DNA of 22,256 nt, from positions 1 to 22,256 of the forward strand of contig CAAENA010000093.1 of the NCBI GenBank assembly GCA_900757205.1, given 5' to 3'. Numbering within the stretch: the stretch's first letter is position 1; each line of letters begins with the position of its first letter. Made by a program: the position numbers and the translations under genes. A model generated the notes under the pieces. The model did not search any database and was not told where the DNA came from. It saw only the letters and a program-made list of their open reading frames with translations. Source of the stretch: an uncultured Collinsella sp. Its GTDB lineage: Bacteria > Actinomycetota > Coriobacteriia > Coriobacteriales > Coriobacteriaceae. Positions 13,788 to 21,187 of the stretch are shown here, in pieces.

Positions 13788-14801
13788 TTAGGCGGCTGCG
13801 GCGGCCTTGTCGGTCGTTGCCTTGCTGTGGCCCTGGCCCTCAAAATGCTTGTAGCACCAGCTGGTGACCAGCGGGGTCAGAATGGCCGTCACGATAGCAC
13901 AGGCTGCAACCTGAGCCGTAGCCGTCGCGAGCACCGCGCCGCCGTACATGGCCTCGTTGACGCTTGCCATAGCGGCAGGCGTTGCCACGTTGGCGCCAGC
14001 GCAGCTGGAGATTGCCGCACCTGCGACACCGGTGCCACCGGTAAGCTTATCGACCGCAACAACGGGGATAGCGAAGACCACCGAGCAGATTACGCCGAGC
14101 AAAATACCGGGAAGACCACCATTAATGAGCTGGCCAAAGGTCATGGTCGAGCCCATGGCAAAGAAGACGAGCACGATGATGGCGGAAAGTGCCGGTGCCA
14201 TCATCTTCTTAAAGCTCGGGAAGAGGTTACCCAGAATAATGCCGACGACGATCGGCAGAATGGCGCCCACGAGCGACCAGCCGATCGGAGCCTGACCGGC
14301 AGCGCCGAGCACAATCATCGTGACCGGAGGGCCGACAACCAGCGTGGTGATGGCGACAGCGCCACGCTCGGCCTCGTTGCCCATGGTGCCCATCAGACCA
14401 GCGTACATAGCGTTGTTGGCGCCGGTGCAAGCGGCCAGCATTACCATGGCCGAGATGCCAAACAGGTTGTCGTTGAACACATAAAGGATGAGCAGCGACA
14501 CGGCAACGACCACGATCTGCTTGACGGCGATGATGATGGCACCGCGGGCAGCAGCGGCAGGAGCACTCTTAAACGAAATCGTCGTGCCGACGATGAGCAA
14601 AAAAGCGCCCACGAGCGGGCCTGCACCCTGCTGGGTCATGCCAAGCGTAAAGCTGCCGAGCGTTTTGAATAGGTCGGGGAATAGCGTGTTGAGCAGGCAG
14701 CCCAGCAAAAGCGGCACCAAAATATTGGCGCCCGGGATGGAGGACATCTTAAAGAACGGCTCCTTTGCCGCCGGCGCCTCCACCGCAGTCGATTCACTCA
14801 T
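13788..14801 (-). CDS. kdgT: 2-keto-3-deoxygluconate permease family transporter
   Basis: KdgT-family secondary transporters import 2-keto-3-deoxygluconate and related sugar acids with protons. The 337-residue protein is almost wholly hydrophobic, with about ten membrane segments between residues 22 and 312, and shows the family-typical GTGVAGAAISSCAGANVATP (257-276). A short hydrophilic Ala/Lys tail ends it. The start at 14799-14801 has AAGGAG 6 nt upstream; an in-frame ATG at 14822 has no such site. It follows a short-chain dehydrogenase gene by 108 nt on the same strand, with a terminator-like hairpin between, suggesting a small sugar-acid uptake and oxidation unit. The substrate is inferred from the family only. 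Confidence 0.88.
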   Translation of the reverse strand: MSESTAVEAPAAKEPFFKMSSIPGANILVPLLLGCLLNTLFPDLFKTLGSFTLGMTQQGAGPLVGAFLLIVGTTISFKSAPAAAARGAIIIAVKQIVVVAVSLLILYVFNDNLFGISAMVMLAACTGANNAMYAGLMGTMGNEAERGAVAITTLVVGPPVTMIVLGAAGQAPIGWSLVGAILPIVVGIILGNLFPSFKKMMAPALSAIIVLVFFAMGSTMTFGQLINGGLPGILLGVICSVVFAIPVVAVDKLTGGTGVAGAAISSCAGANVATPAAMASVNEAMYGGAVLATATAQVAACAIVTAILTPLVTSWCYKHFEGQGHSKATTDKAAAAA

Positions 14802-14850
14802 ATATATCTCCTTTGGATGCATGCGAATCGTAGCCGCACGCGCCTATGTC

Positions 14851-14878
14851 AGAAAGAAGGCGACAGCCCCGAGTCGCC
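14851..14878 (-). terminator. Terminator-like hairpin between dehydrogenase and permease genes
   Basis: A 6-bp stem GGCGAC/GTCGCC (14859-14864 with 14873-14878) with an 8-nt loop is followed on the minus strand by TTCTTTCT. It lies 31 nt past the dehydrogenase stop and may lower permease expression relative to the dehydrogenase. Confidence 0.5.
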
Positions 14879-14909
14879 AGGGTCGCCGCCAAACGATCAC
14901 CGCGAGGTA

Positions 14910-15659
14910 TTACCCGTCCAGGACGATGCCGCCGTCGCAGTCGCCGATCTCGCCGTTCACGAAGCTGGCGAGGTCGGAAGCGAAGAACAGCACCATCTGC
15001 GCAGGCTCACTGGCCTGGGCGGCGCGGCCCAGAGGGATACCGTTGATGATGCGCTGAGAGTTCTCACCAGAGAGGATCGAGGTCATATCGGTAAGGGTGA
15101 GCGACGGGCATACAGCGTTGCAGCGGACACCAAACTTGCCGCCTTCCTTGGCGACTGCCTTGGTTAGACCGTTAACACCGGCTTTGGAGCTGGCGTAGGC
15201 AGCGGTGCCGAGCAGGCCGCCGCCGATCTTGCCAGCAACGGAGCTCACGTTGACGATAGTGCCGGCATGTGCCGCCTTAAAGTGCGGGTACACGGCATTC
15301 ATCATAGTGAAGGTACCGTTGAGGTTGATGTCGATGGTGCGACGCCACTCGGTGTCATCGATCTCGTCAAACTTCTTGGTGCTGATGACGCCAGCGCAGT
15401 TGATCAGAGTGTTGGTTTGCGGCAGGTCCGTGAAAATCTGCTCGACGGTCTCGCGCGCCTTGGGCGCATCGGCAACATCGAGCTGGTAGAACTTGTTGCC
15501 TTCGCCAAGCTCGGCCACAGCGGCCTCGCCCTTAGCAGCGTTCCTTGCGATGAGCGCGACATGTCCGCCGCCCGCGACGATGCCCTTGGCGATCTCGAGG
15601 CCAATGCCCTGAGTGCCACCGGTAACGATCGCGGTTTTACCCGTGAAGTCAAATGCCAT
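14910..15659 (-). CDS. Short-chain dehydrogenase/reductase (SDR family)
   Basis: Classical NAD(P)H-dependent oxidoreductase of 249 residues. Motifs in order: cofactor loop TGGTQGIG (13-20), NCAG (87-90), structural asparagine in DINLNG, active-site serine in NVSSVAG (S139/S140), YASSK (Y155, K159), and a C-terminal VNGEIGDCDGG segment. The start has AAGGGGG upstream. Because a KdgT-type permease gene follows, a sugar-acid dehydrogenase such as a KduD- or gluconate 5-dehydrogenase-like enzyme is plausible, but the sequence is also FabG-like and the substrate cannot be told. Two promoter candidates lie upstream, one with a LacI-type operator. Confidence 0.88.
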   Translation of the reverse strand: MAFDFTGKTAIVTGGTQGIGLEIAKGIVAGGGHVALIARNAAKGEAAVAELGEGNKFYQLDVADAPKARETVEQIFTDLPQTNTLINCAGVISTKKFDEIDDTEWRRTIDINLNGTFTMMNAVYPHFKAAHAGTIVNVSSVAGKIGGGLLGTAAYASSKAGVNGLTKAVAKEGGKFGVRCNAVCPSLTLTDMTSILSGENSQRIINGIPLGRAAQASEPAQMVLFFASDLASFVNGEIGDCDGGIVLDG

Positions 15660-15719
15660 GACTCCAACCCCCTTGATTCAGGTGTCTCCTTGCGGGAAGT
15701 TGGAGCATCGCACGTGGCG

Positions 15720-15725
15720 ATTATA
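15720..15725 (-). promoter_or_regulatory. Consensus -10 box, proximal dehydrogenase promoter candidate
   Basis: A perfect TATAAT on the minus strand lies about 60 nt before the dehydrogenase start. No good -35 stands 16-18 nt upstream, so an activator or a chance match is possible. Confidence 0.35.
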
Positions 15726-15773
15726 TGAGTCCTAGTCGTCATGGTGGTGACAACCCCTCGCCTAACCGCGTGC

Positions 15774-15801
15774 ATAATAGTTCTTTGAAACGCTTCAGCA
15801 A
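15774..15801 (-). promoter_or_regulatory. Distal dehydrogenase promoter with LacI-type operator
   Basis: On the minus strand TTGCTG (15796-15801) and TATTAT (15774-15779) are 16 nt apart. The near-palindrome TGAAACGCTTCA (15786-15797) has the central CG and TGAA/TTCA ends of LacI/GntR-family sugar operators and covers the spacer and part of the -35, a standard place for repression. Confidence 0.45.
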
Positions 15802-15856
15802 TTGAATGATTTTAAGTCTTTATGCGCTCTTTATATTGCCTAGCGGCCAAGTAGTT

Positions 15857-15876
15857 TTTTGGGACATGTCCCAAAA
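15857..15876. repeat. Perfect 20-bp palindrome, copy 2, upstream of marR
   Basis: TTTTGGGACATGTCCCAAAA is its own reverse complement, and GTAG/CTAC on the flanks extends the symmetry. It lies 72 nt before the marR start. The length and dyad fit a MarR-type operator. A nearly identical palindrome with the same flanking TCTACCG at 1366-1396, far from any regulator, points instead to a dispersed repeat or the site of a global regulator. Confidence 0.75.
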
Positions 15877-15948
15877 TCTACCGCATAGGGTACGCGTGCA
15901 AGGGTATCATCTTTCAACGAAAATAGTTTCTAGTGTTAGGGGTTTTCG

Positions 15949-16398
15949 GTGGAAGATACCGATTTCCATGAGCTTGGGCGTCAGCTCTTAACTGAGTTTG
16001 GCAGCATGCATCAGCGCATTTCGCGCTTTGCGGACAAAGCTCTCGGCGGCGAGATGGCTGTCATGCGCGCTCTCATGCTCGCTGGCGGTTCGCTCACGCC
16101 GAGCGAACTCGCTGATCGCGCCTGGGTCTCGAGCGCCCGCATCGCCAACATCCTGCGCGCCCTCGAAACCAAGGGCTGGGTCGAGCGCGAGCACTCAAAG
16201 ACCGACCGTCGTCGCGTACACGTCACGGTGACCGACAAAGGCCGACAAGATCTCGAAATCAAACGTCGGGAATTCGAGAAACGCACCGCGGCCTTCCTCG
16301 AGCAGCTCGGCGAAACAGATACCCAAGAGATGGTGCGCCTCCTAAGGCGTGCCAACGAAATTATCGATCGCAATCAAGAAAGGAGAGATGCCGAGTGA
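15949..16398 (+). CDS. MarR family transcriptional regulator
   Basis: Winged helix-turn-helix regulator of 149 residues. It shows the expected plan: an N-terminal dimerisation helix, LTPSELADRAWVSSARIANI as the helix-turn-helix (about 49-68), and a wing with TDRRRVHVTVTDKG (85-98), then a long C-terminal helix. The start is a GTG (15949-15951) with AGGGG about 7 nt upstream; the next methionines would cut into the fold. It overlaps the first exporter gene by 4 nt (GTGA), so it very probably controls its own operon in response to an exported compound, as is common for MarR-exporter operons. The palindrome at 15857-15876 is a candidate binding site. Confidence 0.92.
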   Translation: MEDTDFHELGRQLLTEFGSMHQRISRFADKALGGEMAVMRALMLAGGSLTPSELADRAWVSSARIANILRALETKGWVEREHSKTDRRRVHVTVTDKGRQDLEIKRREFEKRTAAFLEQLGETDTQEMVRLLRRANEIIDRNQERRDAE

Positions 16399-18761
16399 GG
16401 ATTCTCAAGCTCTTTAAAAAGCATATCCTGGCGCTACTCACGGCTATCGTACTTATCGTAATCAGCTGCAATGCCGACCTAGCGCTACCTACGTATATGA
16501 GTGACATCGTCGATGTGGGCGTGCAGCAAGGCGGCATCGCCTCGCCCGTACCCGACACCATTCGCGCCGAATCGCTCGATGACCTCAAGCTCTTTATGAG
16601 CGCCAAGGATGCCAAAGCGGTAGAGGCCGTGTTTAGCAAGGCAGACAACAACGGCATTCGGACGTACAAGGGCACCGAGGAAGAGCGCCCCGATGGTGGC
16701 AAGATTGCTGACATTATGAGCCTGCCCGAGACCGTCGTCCTTTCGCTCAACCAGGGCATTGATGCCAGCTCCATGGGCGACATGATGGGCTCGTCCAGCG
16801 AGAAAGACAACAACGCCGCCCAGGCCATGCCCACCCCCGAGCAGATGGCTGCCATGACGCCCGAGCAGCTCGCCGAGATGCAGCAAAAGGCCGCAGCCGC
16901 GCAGAGCATGCAAAAGCAGATTGATGCCGACGGCGGTAAGATCACCATGAAGAGCCTGCGCCTGGGTGTCGAGGGCGGTCTGGTAGACCAAAGCAAGCTC
17001 GTCGAGGGCGCCAACCAAATGGCGGACAAAATGGGCTCCATGTCGGGCTCCATCGTGACCCAGCGCGCCGTGAGCTATGTACAGGACGAGTACAAGGCGC
17101 AGGGCATCGACCCCGCTGACGTGCAGAACGCCTACCTGAGCCGCATGGCGACCACGATGTTTGGTCTGTGCCTCGTGTCGCTCGTCGCCACCATCCTGAC
17201 CGGTGCCGTGGCCTCGCGCACCGCCTGTTCCATCGCCCGCGACCTGCGCCGCGAGACCTTCAACAAGGTTATGCACTTCTCGCCGGCCGAGGTGGGCAAG
17301 TTTAGCCAGGCCTCGCTCATCACCCGCTGCACCAACGACATTCAGCAGATCCAGATGGCCGCAACCCTGTTCATCCGCATGTGCCTGATGGCCCCCGTCA
17401 TGGGCATCGTCGCTGTCATGCGTGTCCTGGCCAACCACACCGGCTTGGAGTGGACCATCGCCGTGGCCATCATCGCGGTCTCGGCCGTCGTCGGCGTGCT
17501 TATGGGCCTCACCATGCCCAAGTTCAAAAAGATGCAGAGCTTTGTGGACCGTGTGAACCTTACCGCCCGCGAGCTGCTCGACGGCCTTATGCCTATCCGT
17601 TCGTTCAACCGCGAGGAGCATGAGCTCGAGCGTTTTGACAAGGCGTCGCTCGACCTGATGACCACGCAGCTCTACACCAACCGCGCCATGAGCTTTATGA
17701 TGCCGCTCATGATGCTCGTCATGAACTGCATCACTGTGCTTATCGTCTGGTTTGGCGCGCAGGGCGTCTCGGACGGCGTGATGCAGGTCGGCAACATGAT
17801 GGCGTTTATCTCCTACACCATGCAGATCGTCATGGCGTTTATGATCCTCACCATGGTTTCGGTCATTCTGCCCCGCGCCGAGGTCGCCGCCGAGCGCGTG
17901 GAAGAGGTCATCACCTGCCCCACGAGCATCAACGACCCCGTCTCGCCCAAGCTGCCCGCAGCCAGCGCGCCGCGCGGTGAGCTCACCTTCCGCGACGTGA
18001 GCTTCCAGTATCCCGATGCCCGCGCCGACGTCATTAGCGGCGTGAACTTCACCACGCATGCCGGTCAGATGCTCGGCATCATTGGCTCCACGGGCTCGGG
18101 CAAGTCCACGCTCGTGCAGCTGATTCCACGTCTCTACGACGTCACGGGCGGCAGCATTTCGCTCGACGGCGTCGACGTACGCGATATGACCCTCTCCGAG
18201 CTTCGCCGCCGCATCGGTTATATTCCGCAGCAGGGTCGCCTGTTCTCGGGCACCGTCGAGAGCAACCTCAAGTTTGCCGGCGACATGGTGAGCGACGAGG
18301 ACATGCACCAGGCAGCGCGCATCGCCCAGGCCGAGGACTTTATCGCCGAGCGCGAGGGCGGCTACGACTCCCCCATCAGCCAGGGCGGCTCCAATGTCTC
18401 GGGCGGACAGCGCCAGCGCTTGGCCATCGCCCGCGCCTTGGCCAAGAAGCCCGAGGTCGTGGTGTTCGATGACTCGTTTAGCGCCCTCGACTACAAGACC
18501 GACGCTCGCCTGCGCGAGGAACTGGCCAAAAACGTCACCGACGCGGTGCTCGTGGTCGTGGCCCAGCGCATCGCGACCATCATGCATGCCGACCAGATCA
18601 TCGTGCTCGATGACGGCCACGTGGTGGGCACTGGCACGCACGAGGAGCTGCTGCACAACTGCCCGGCGTACCTGGAGATCGCACAGTCGCAGCTTTCAGC
18701 CGAGGAACTGGGGCTCACCCAAGAAGAGATTGCGGCCGTCATGGAAGGAGGCGAGCGCTAA
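16395..18761 (+). CDS. ABC exporter half, degenerate nucleotide site, large extracytoplasmic insert
   Basis: The 788-residue permease-ATPase forms one half of a heterodimeric multidrug-type exporter with the next gene. It has a first membrane helix (about 10-28), an insert of about 210 residues (40-250) rich in Met, Gln and Ala before the second helix, the remaining membrane helices to about 495, and an ATPase domain with Walker A GSTGSGKS (564-571), signature VSGGQ (668-672) and Walker B VVVFDD (688-693). Asp693 replaces the catalytic Glu and Gln724 the switch His, so its own ATP site is degenerate, as in TM287/288-like pairs. The GTG start overlaps the marR stop by 4 nt with AGGAG upstream. 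The substrate is unknown. Confidence 0.92.
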   Translation: MRILKLFKKHILALLTAIVLIVISCNADLALPTYMSDIVDVGVQQGGIASPVPDTIRAESLDDLKLFMSAKDAKAVEAVFSKADNNGIRTYKGTEEERPDGGKIADIMSLPETVVLSLNQGIDASSMGDMMGSSSEKDNNAAQAMPTPEQMAAMTPEQLAEMQQKAAAAQSMQKQIDADGGKITMKSLRLGVEGGLVDQSKLVEGANQMADKMGSMSGSIVTQRAVSYVQDEYKAQGIDPADVQNAYLSRMATTMFGLCLVSLVATILTGAVASRTACSIARDLRRETFNKVMHFSPAEVGKFSQASLITRCTNDIQQIQMAATLFIRMCLMAPVMGIVAVMRVLANHTGLEWTIAVAIIAVSAVVGVLMGLTMPKFKKMQSFVDRVNLTARELLDGLMPIRSFNREEHELERFDKASLDLMTTQLYTNRAMSFMMPLMMLVMNCITVLIVWFGAQGVSDGVMQVGNMMAFISYTMQIVMAFMILTMVSVILPRAEVAAERVEEVITCPTSINDPVSPKLPAASAPRGELTFRDVSFQYPDARADVISGVNFTTHAGQMLGIIGSTGSGKSTLVQLIPRLYDVTGGSISLDGVDVRDMTLSELRRRIGYIPQQGRLFSGTVESNLKFAGDMVSDEDMHQAARIAQAEDFIAEREGGYDSPISQGGSNVSGGQRQRLAIARALAKKPEVVVFDDSFSALDYKTDARLREELAKNVTDAVLVVVAQRIATIMHADQIIVLDDGHVVGTGTHEELLHNCPAYLEIAQSQLSAEELGLTQEEIAAVMEGGER

Positions 18762-20617
18762 TGGCAGACGAGACCAAGACTCAGATTCCCAAGCCCACCC
18801 GCCAGCGTGGCCCCATGGGTCGTATGGGCGGCATGCGTCGCGGCGAAAAGGCCAAGGACTTTAAGGGCACCATGAGGCAGCTGCTCGGCTATATCGGCCA
18901 GCACAAGATTGCCGTGTTTGCCGCCGTCGCTTTTGCCGTGTGCTCGGTCATCTTTAACATTGTGGGGCCAAAGGTACTTGGCCAGGTTACGACCAAGCTG
19001 TTCGAGGGCCTGGTTGCCAAGGTCAACGGTACCGGCGATGTCGACTTTGCCTGGATCGCCAAGACGCTCGGCTTTTTGCTCTGTCTGTATCTGGCGAGCT
19101 CTGCCTGCAGCCTGATCCAAGGCTGGCTCATGACCGGCGTCACGCAAAAGATTTGTTATCGCATGCGCAAGGAGATCGCCGCCAAGATCGCCGTCGTTCC
19201 GATGAGTTACTTCAACGGCCACAGCAAGGGCGACGTACTCAGTCGCATCACCAACGACGTCGATACGCTCGGCCAGTCGCTCAACCAGAGCGTGACGCAG
19301 CTCATCACGTCTGTCACGCAGATTATCGGCGTGCTCGTCATGATGCTGTCGATCAGTCTGCCGCTCACCGGCGTCACCGTGCTCACGCTGCCGGCAGCCG
19401 CGATTATCCTGACCGTGATGATTCACTTCTCGCAGCCGTACTTCCGCGAGCAACAGCAAGTCCTGGGCGCCGTCAACGGCATTATCGAGGAGGACTTTGC
19501 CGGCCAGAATGTCATTCAGGTGTTCGACCGCGCCGAGGCCTCAATCGAGGAGTTCGACCGTCAAAACGACCGCCTCTTTATTAGCGGCTGGCGCTCGCAG
19601 TTCCTGTCGGGCCTGATGATGCCGCTTATGAGTCTGGTGGGCAACATGGGCTACGTGGGCGTCGTCGTGGTGGGTGCGCAGCTCGCGCTGACCGGCAACG
19701 CCACGCCCGGCGACATCCAGAGCTTTATCCAGTACGTGCGCAACTTTACGCAGCCGGTGCAGCAGCTGGGCAACGTGAGCAACACGATGCAGTCGATGGC
19801 CGCTGCCACCGAGCGCGTCTTTGAGTTCCTCGCCGCGCCCGAGGAGGAGCAGAAGGCCGACGCCCAGATTCCCGAGAAGCGCCCCGGCCACGTTGAGTTC
19901 GACCACGTCAAGTTTGGCTACACGCCCGACAAGACCATCATCCACGACTTTAGCTGCGAGGCGCAGCCCGGCCAAACCATTGCCATCGTCGGCCCCACCG
20001 GCGCCGGCAAGACCACGCTCATTAAGCTGCTGCAGCGCTTTTACGACGTGGACGGCGGTTCGCTGCGCGTCGAAGGCGTCGACGTGCGCGACTGGGACCG
20101 CGCGGCGCTGCGCGGCGAGTTTGCCATGGTGCTGCAGGACACCTGGCTGTTTAACGGCACCATCCGCGAGAACATCCGCTACGGACGCCCCGATGCGACC
20201 GACGCCGAGGTCGAGGCCGCCGCACGCGCCGCACGCTGCGACCACTTTATCCATACGCTCGCCGGCGGCTACGACTTTATGATCAATGAGGAGGGCACCA
20301 ACCTCTCACAGGGCCAGCGCCAACTCGTGACCATCGCCCGCGCCATTTTGGCCGACCGTCCGGCGCTGATTTTGGACGAGGCGACTTCCAACGTCGATAC
20401 CCGTACCGAGGAGCTTATTCAGCGCGCCATGGATGCGCTGATGCAGGGCCGCACGAGCTTTGTCATCGCGCATCGCCTGTCCACGATCCGCAACGCCGAC
20501 GTGATCTTGGTGATTCGCGACGGCGACATCGTCGAGAAGGGCACGCACGACGAGCTGCTCGCCCAAGGCGGCTTCTACGCCGACCTGTACAATTCGCAGT
20601 TCGACGAAGCGGCGTAA
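18761..20617 (+). CDS. ABC exporter half, catalytically competent ATPase
   Basis: The 618-residue partner of the preceding exporter gene. A basic, Gly/Met-rich N-terminal tail (1-40) precedes six membrane helices (about 45-325) and an ATPase domain with Walker A GPTGAGKT (411-418), signature LSQGQ (515-519), Walker B ALILDE with catalytic E540, and switch H571. The LSQGQ signature, paired with the partner's Asp at the Walker B end, forms the degenerate site; this subunit's Glu with the partner's SGGQ forms the working site. The ATG shares one base with the upstream stop codon (TAATG) and has AAGGAGG about 9 nt upstream, so the two are translationally coupled. A strong terminator follows. Confidence 0.94.
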   Translation: MADETKTQIPKPTRQRGPMGRMGGMRRGEKAKDFKGTMRQLLGYIGQHKIAVFAAVAFAVCSVIFNIVGPKVLGQVTTKLFEGLVAKVNGTGDVDFAWIAKTLGFLLCLYLASSACSLIQGWLMTGVTQKICYRMRKEIAAKIAVVPMSYFNGHSKGDVLSRITNDVDTLGQSLNQSVTQLITSVTQIIGVLVMMLSISLPLTGVTVLTLPAAAIILTVMIHFSQPYFREQQQVLGAVNGIIEEDFAGQNVIQVFDRAEASIEEFDRQNDRLFISGWRSQFLSGLMMPLMSLVGNMGYVGVVVVGAQLALTGNATPGDIQSFIQYVRNFTQPVQQLGNVSNTMQSMAAATERVFEFLAAPEEEQKADAQIPEKRPGHVEFDHVKFGYTPDKTIIHDFSCEAQPGQTIAIVGPTGAGKTTLIKLLQRFYDVDGGSLRVEGVDVRDWDRAALRGEFAMVLQDTWLFNGTIRENIRYGRPDATDAEVEAAARAARCDHFIHTLAGGYDFMINEEGTNLSQGQRQLVTIARAILADRPALILDEATSNVDTRTEELIQRAMDALMQGRTSFVIAHRLSTIRNADVILVIRDGDIVEKGTHDELLAQGGFYADLYNSQFDEAA

Positions 20618-20648
20618 ATTCTGCCGCAGGGAACGAATAACGCCCGAG

Positions 20649-20684
20649 AACGGGGGCGCAGGACAGCCTGCGCCCCCGTTTTTT
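20649..20684 (+). terminator. Intrinsic terminator of the marR-exporter operon
   Basis: A perfect 14-bp stem AACGGGGGCGCAGG/CCTGCGCCCCCGTT (20649-20662 with 20667-20680) with loop ACAG is followed by a T-run (20679-20684), 31 nt after the exporter stop. Confidence 0.93.
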
Positions 20685-20744
20685 GTTCTGCGGCCCTCGA
20701 ACCGCCTCCCCTGGGACCTGATTGACGCCCTCCCTCAAGGCCCC

Positions 20745-20974
20745 GTGGACAAAAAATGGCAAATATGAGTACTGTCACCTTTTTAGTAACAGCCAAAACT
20801 GCCCCAAACGACCTCATTGCGGCCTAGATATGCCTTCAAATTGATCAAAATGCCCGGTAGCATGCTTCTGTGTGCCAACGTTAATGAACATATTTACTGT
20901 TGTGTCTATTATCTTGTAAGATCGATATGATACTACGCTAGCAACAGTACTCATATTTGCCATTTTTTGTCCAC
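20745..20974. repeat. 230-bp unit bounded by perfect 31-bp inverted repeats
   Basis: 20745-20775 and 20944-20974 are exact reverse complements over 31 bp and extend to about 35 bp with one mismatch. The interior is more A/T-rich than the surrounding DNA. Each arm contains ATGGCAAATATGAGTACTGT reading inwards, opening 24-codon (plus) and 49-codon (minus) frames that both begin MANMSTV; neither has a good ribosome binding site. No transposase and no clear target-site duplication is visible. It fills most of the 570-nt space between the exporter terminator and the DAHP synthase promoter and may be a small non-autonomous mobile element or a paired regulatory site. Confidence 0.85.
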
Positions 20975-21102
20975 AGGGTATGCCGCAGAAGATCCAACTT
21001 GCTCCAGCGTGCCGTACGTTGGCCCTCCCCTTCCGGCGAGCGCCGACATTTCCCCAGATAAAACCGACCAAAATAAACCTGTCCCTTTTCGGCAGGTTTC
21101 AC

Positions 21103-21131
21103 TTGCACTTTAGCGTGCGACAGCGGATAAT
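21103..21131 (+). promoter_or_regulatory. Promoter of the DAHP synthase gene
   Basis: TTGCAC (21103-21108) and GATAAT (21126-21131) are 17 nt apart and lie about 57 nt before the start codon. No leader-peptide attenuator or T-box was recognised in 20975-21187. Confidence 0.6.
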
Positions 21132-21187
21132 GCCGAGCATTCGAGAATTCGCCAATTGTTGCCGTTAATTGATAAAGGAGGCCCCAT

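Noticed and set aside
16485..18656. 723-codon minus-strand frame opposite the first ABC gene
   Set aside because: His/Asp/Val-rich translation typical of an antisense shadow; the plus-strand ABC motifs are decisive.
20745..20974. Insertion sequence
   Set aside because: The unit is only 230 bp, with no transposase frame and no clear target duplication; described as an inverted-repeat-bounded unit instead.
20980..21168. Possible Phe-rich leader peptide for an attenuator ahead of DAHP synthase
   Set aside because: The Phe residues are scattered, there is no terminator/antiterminator pair, and the promoter at 21103-21131 lies downstream of most of the frame.
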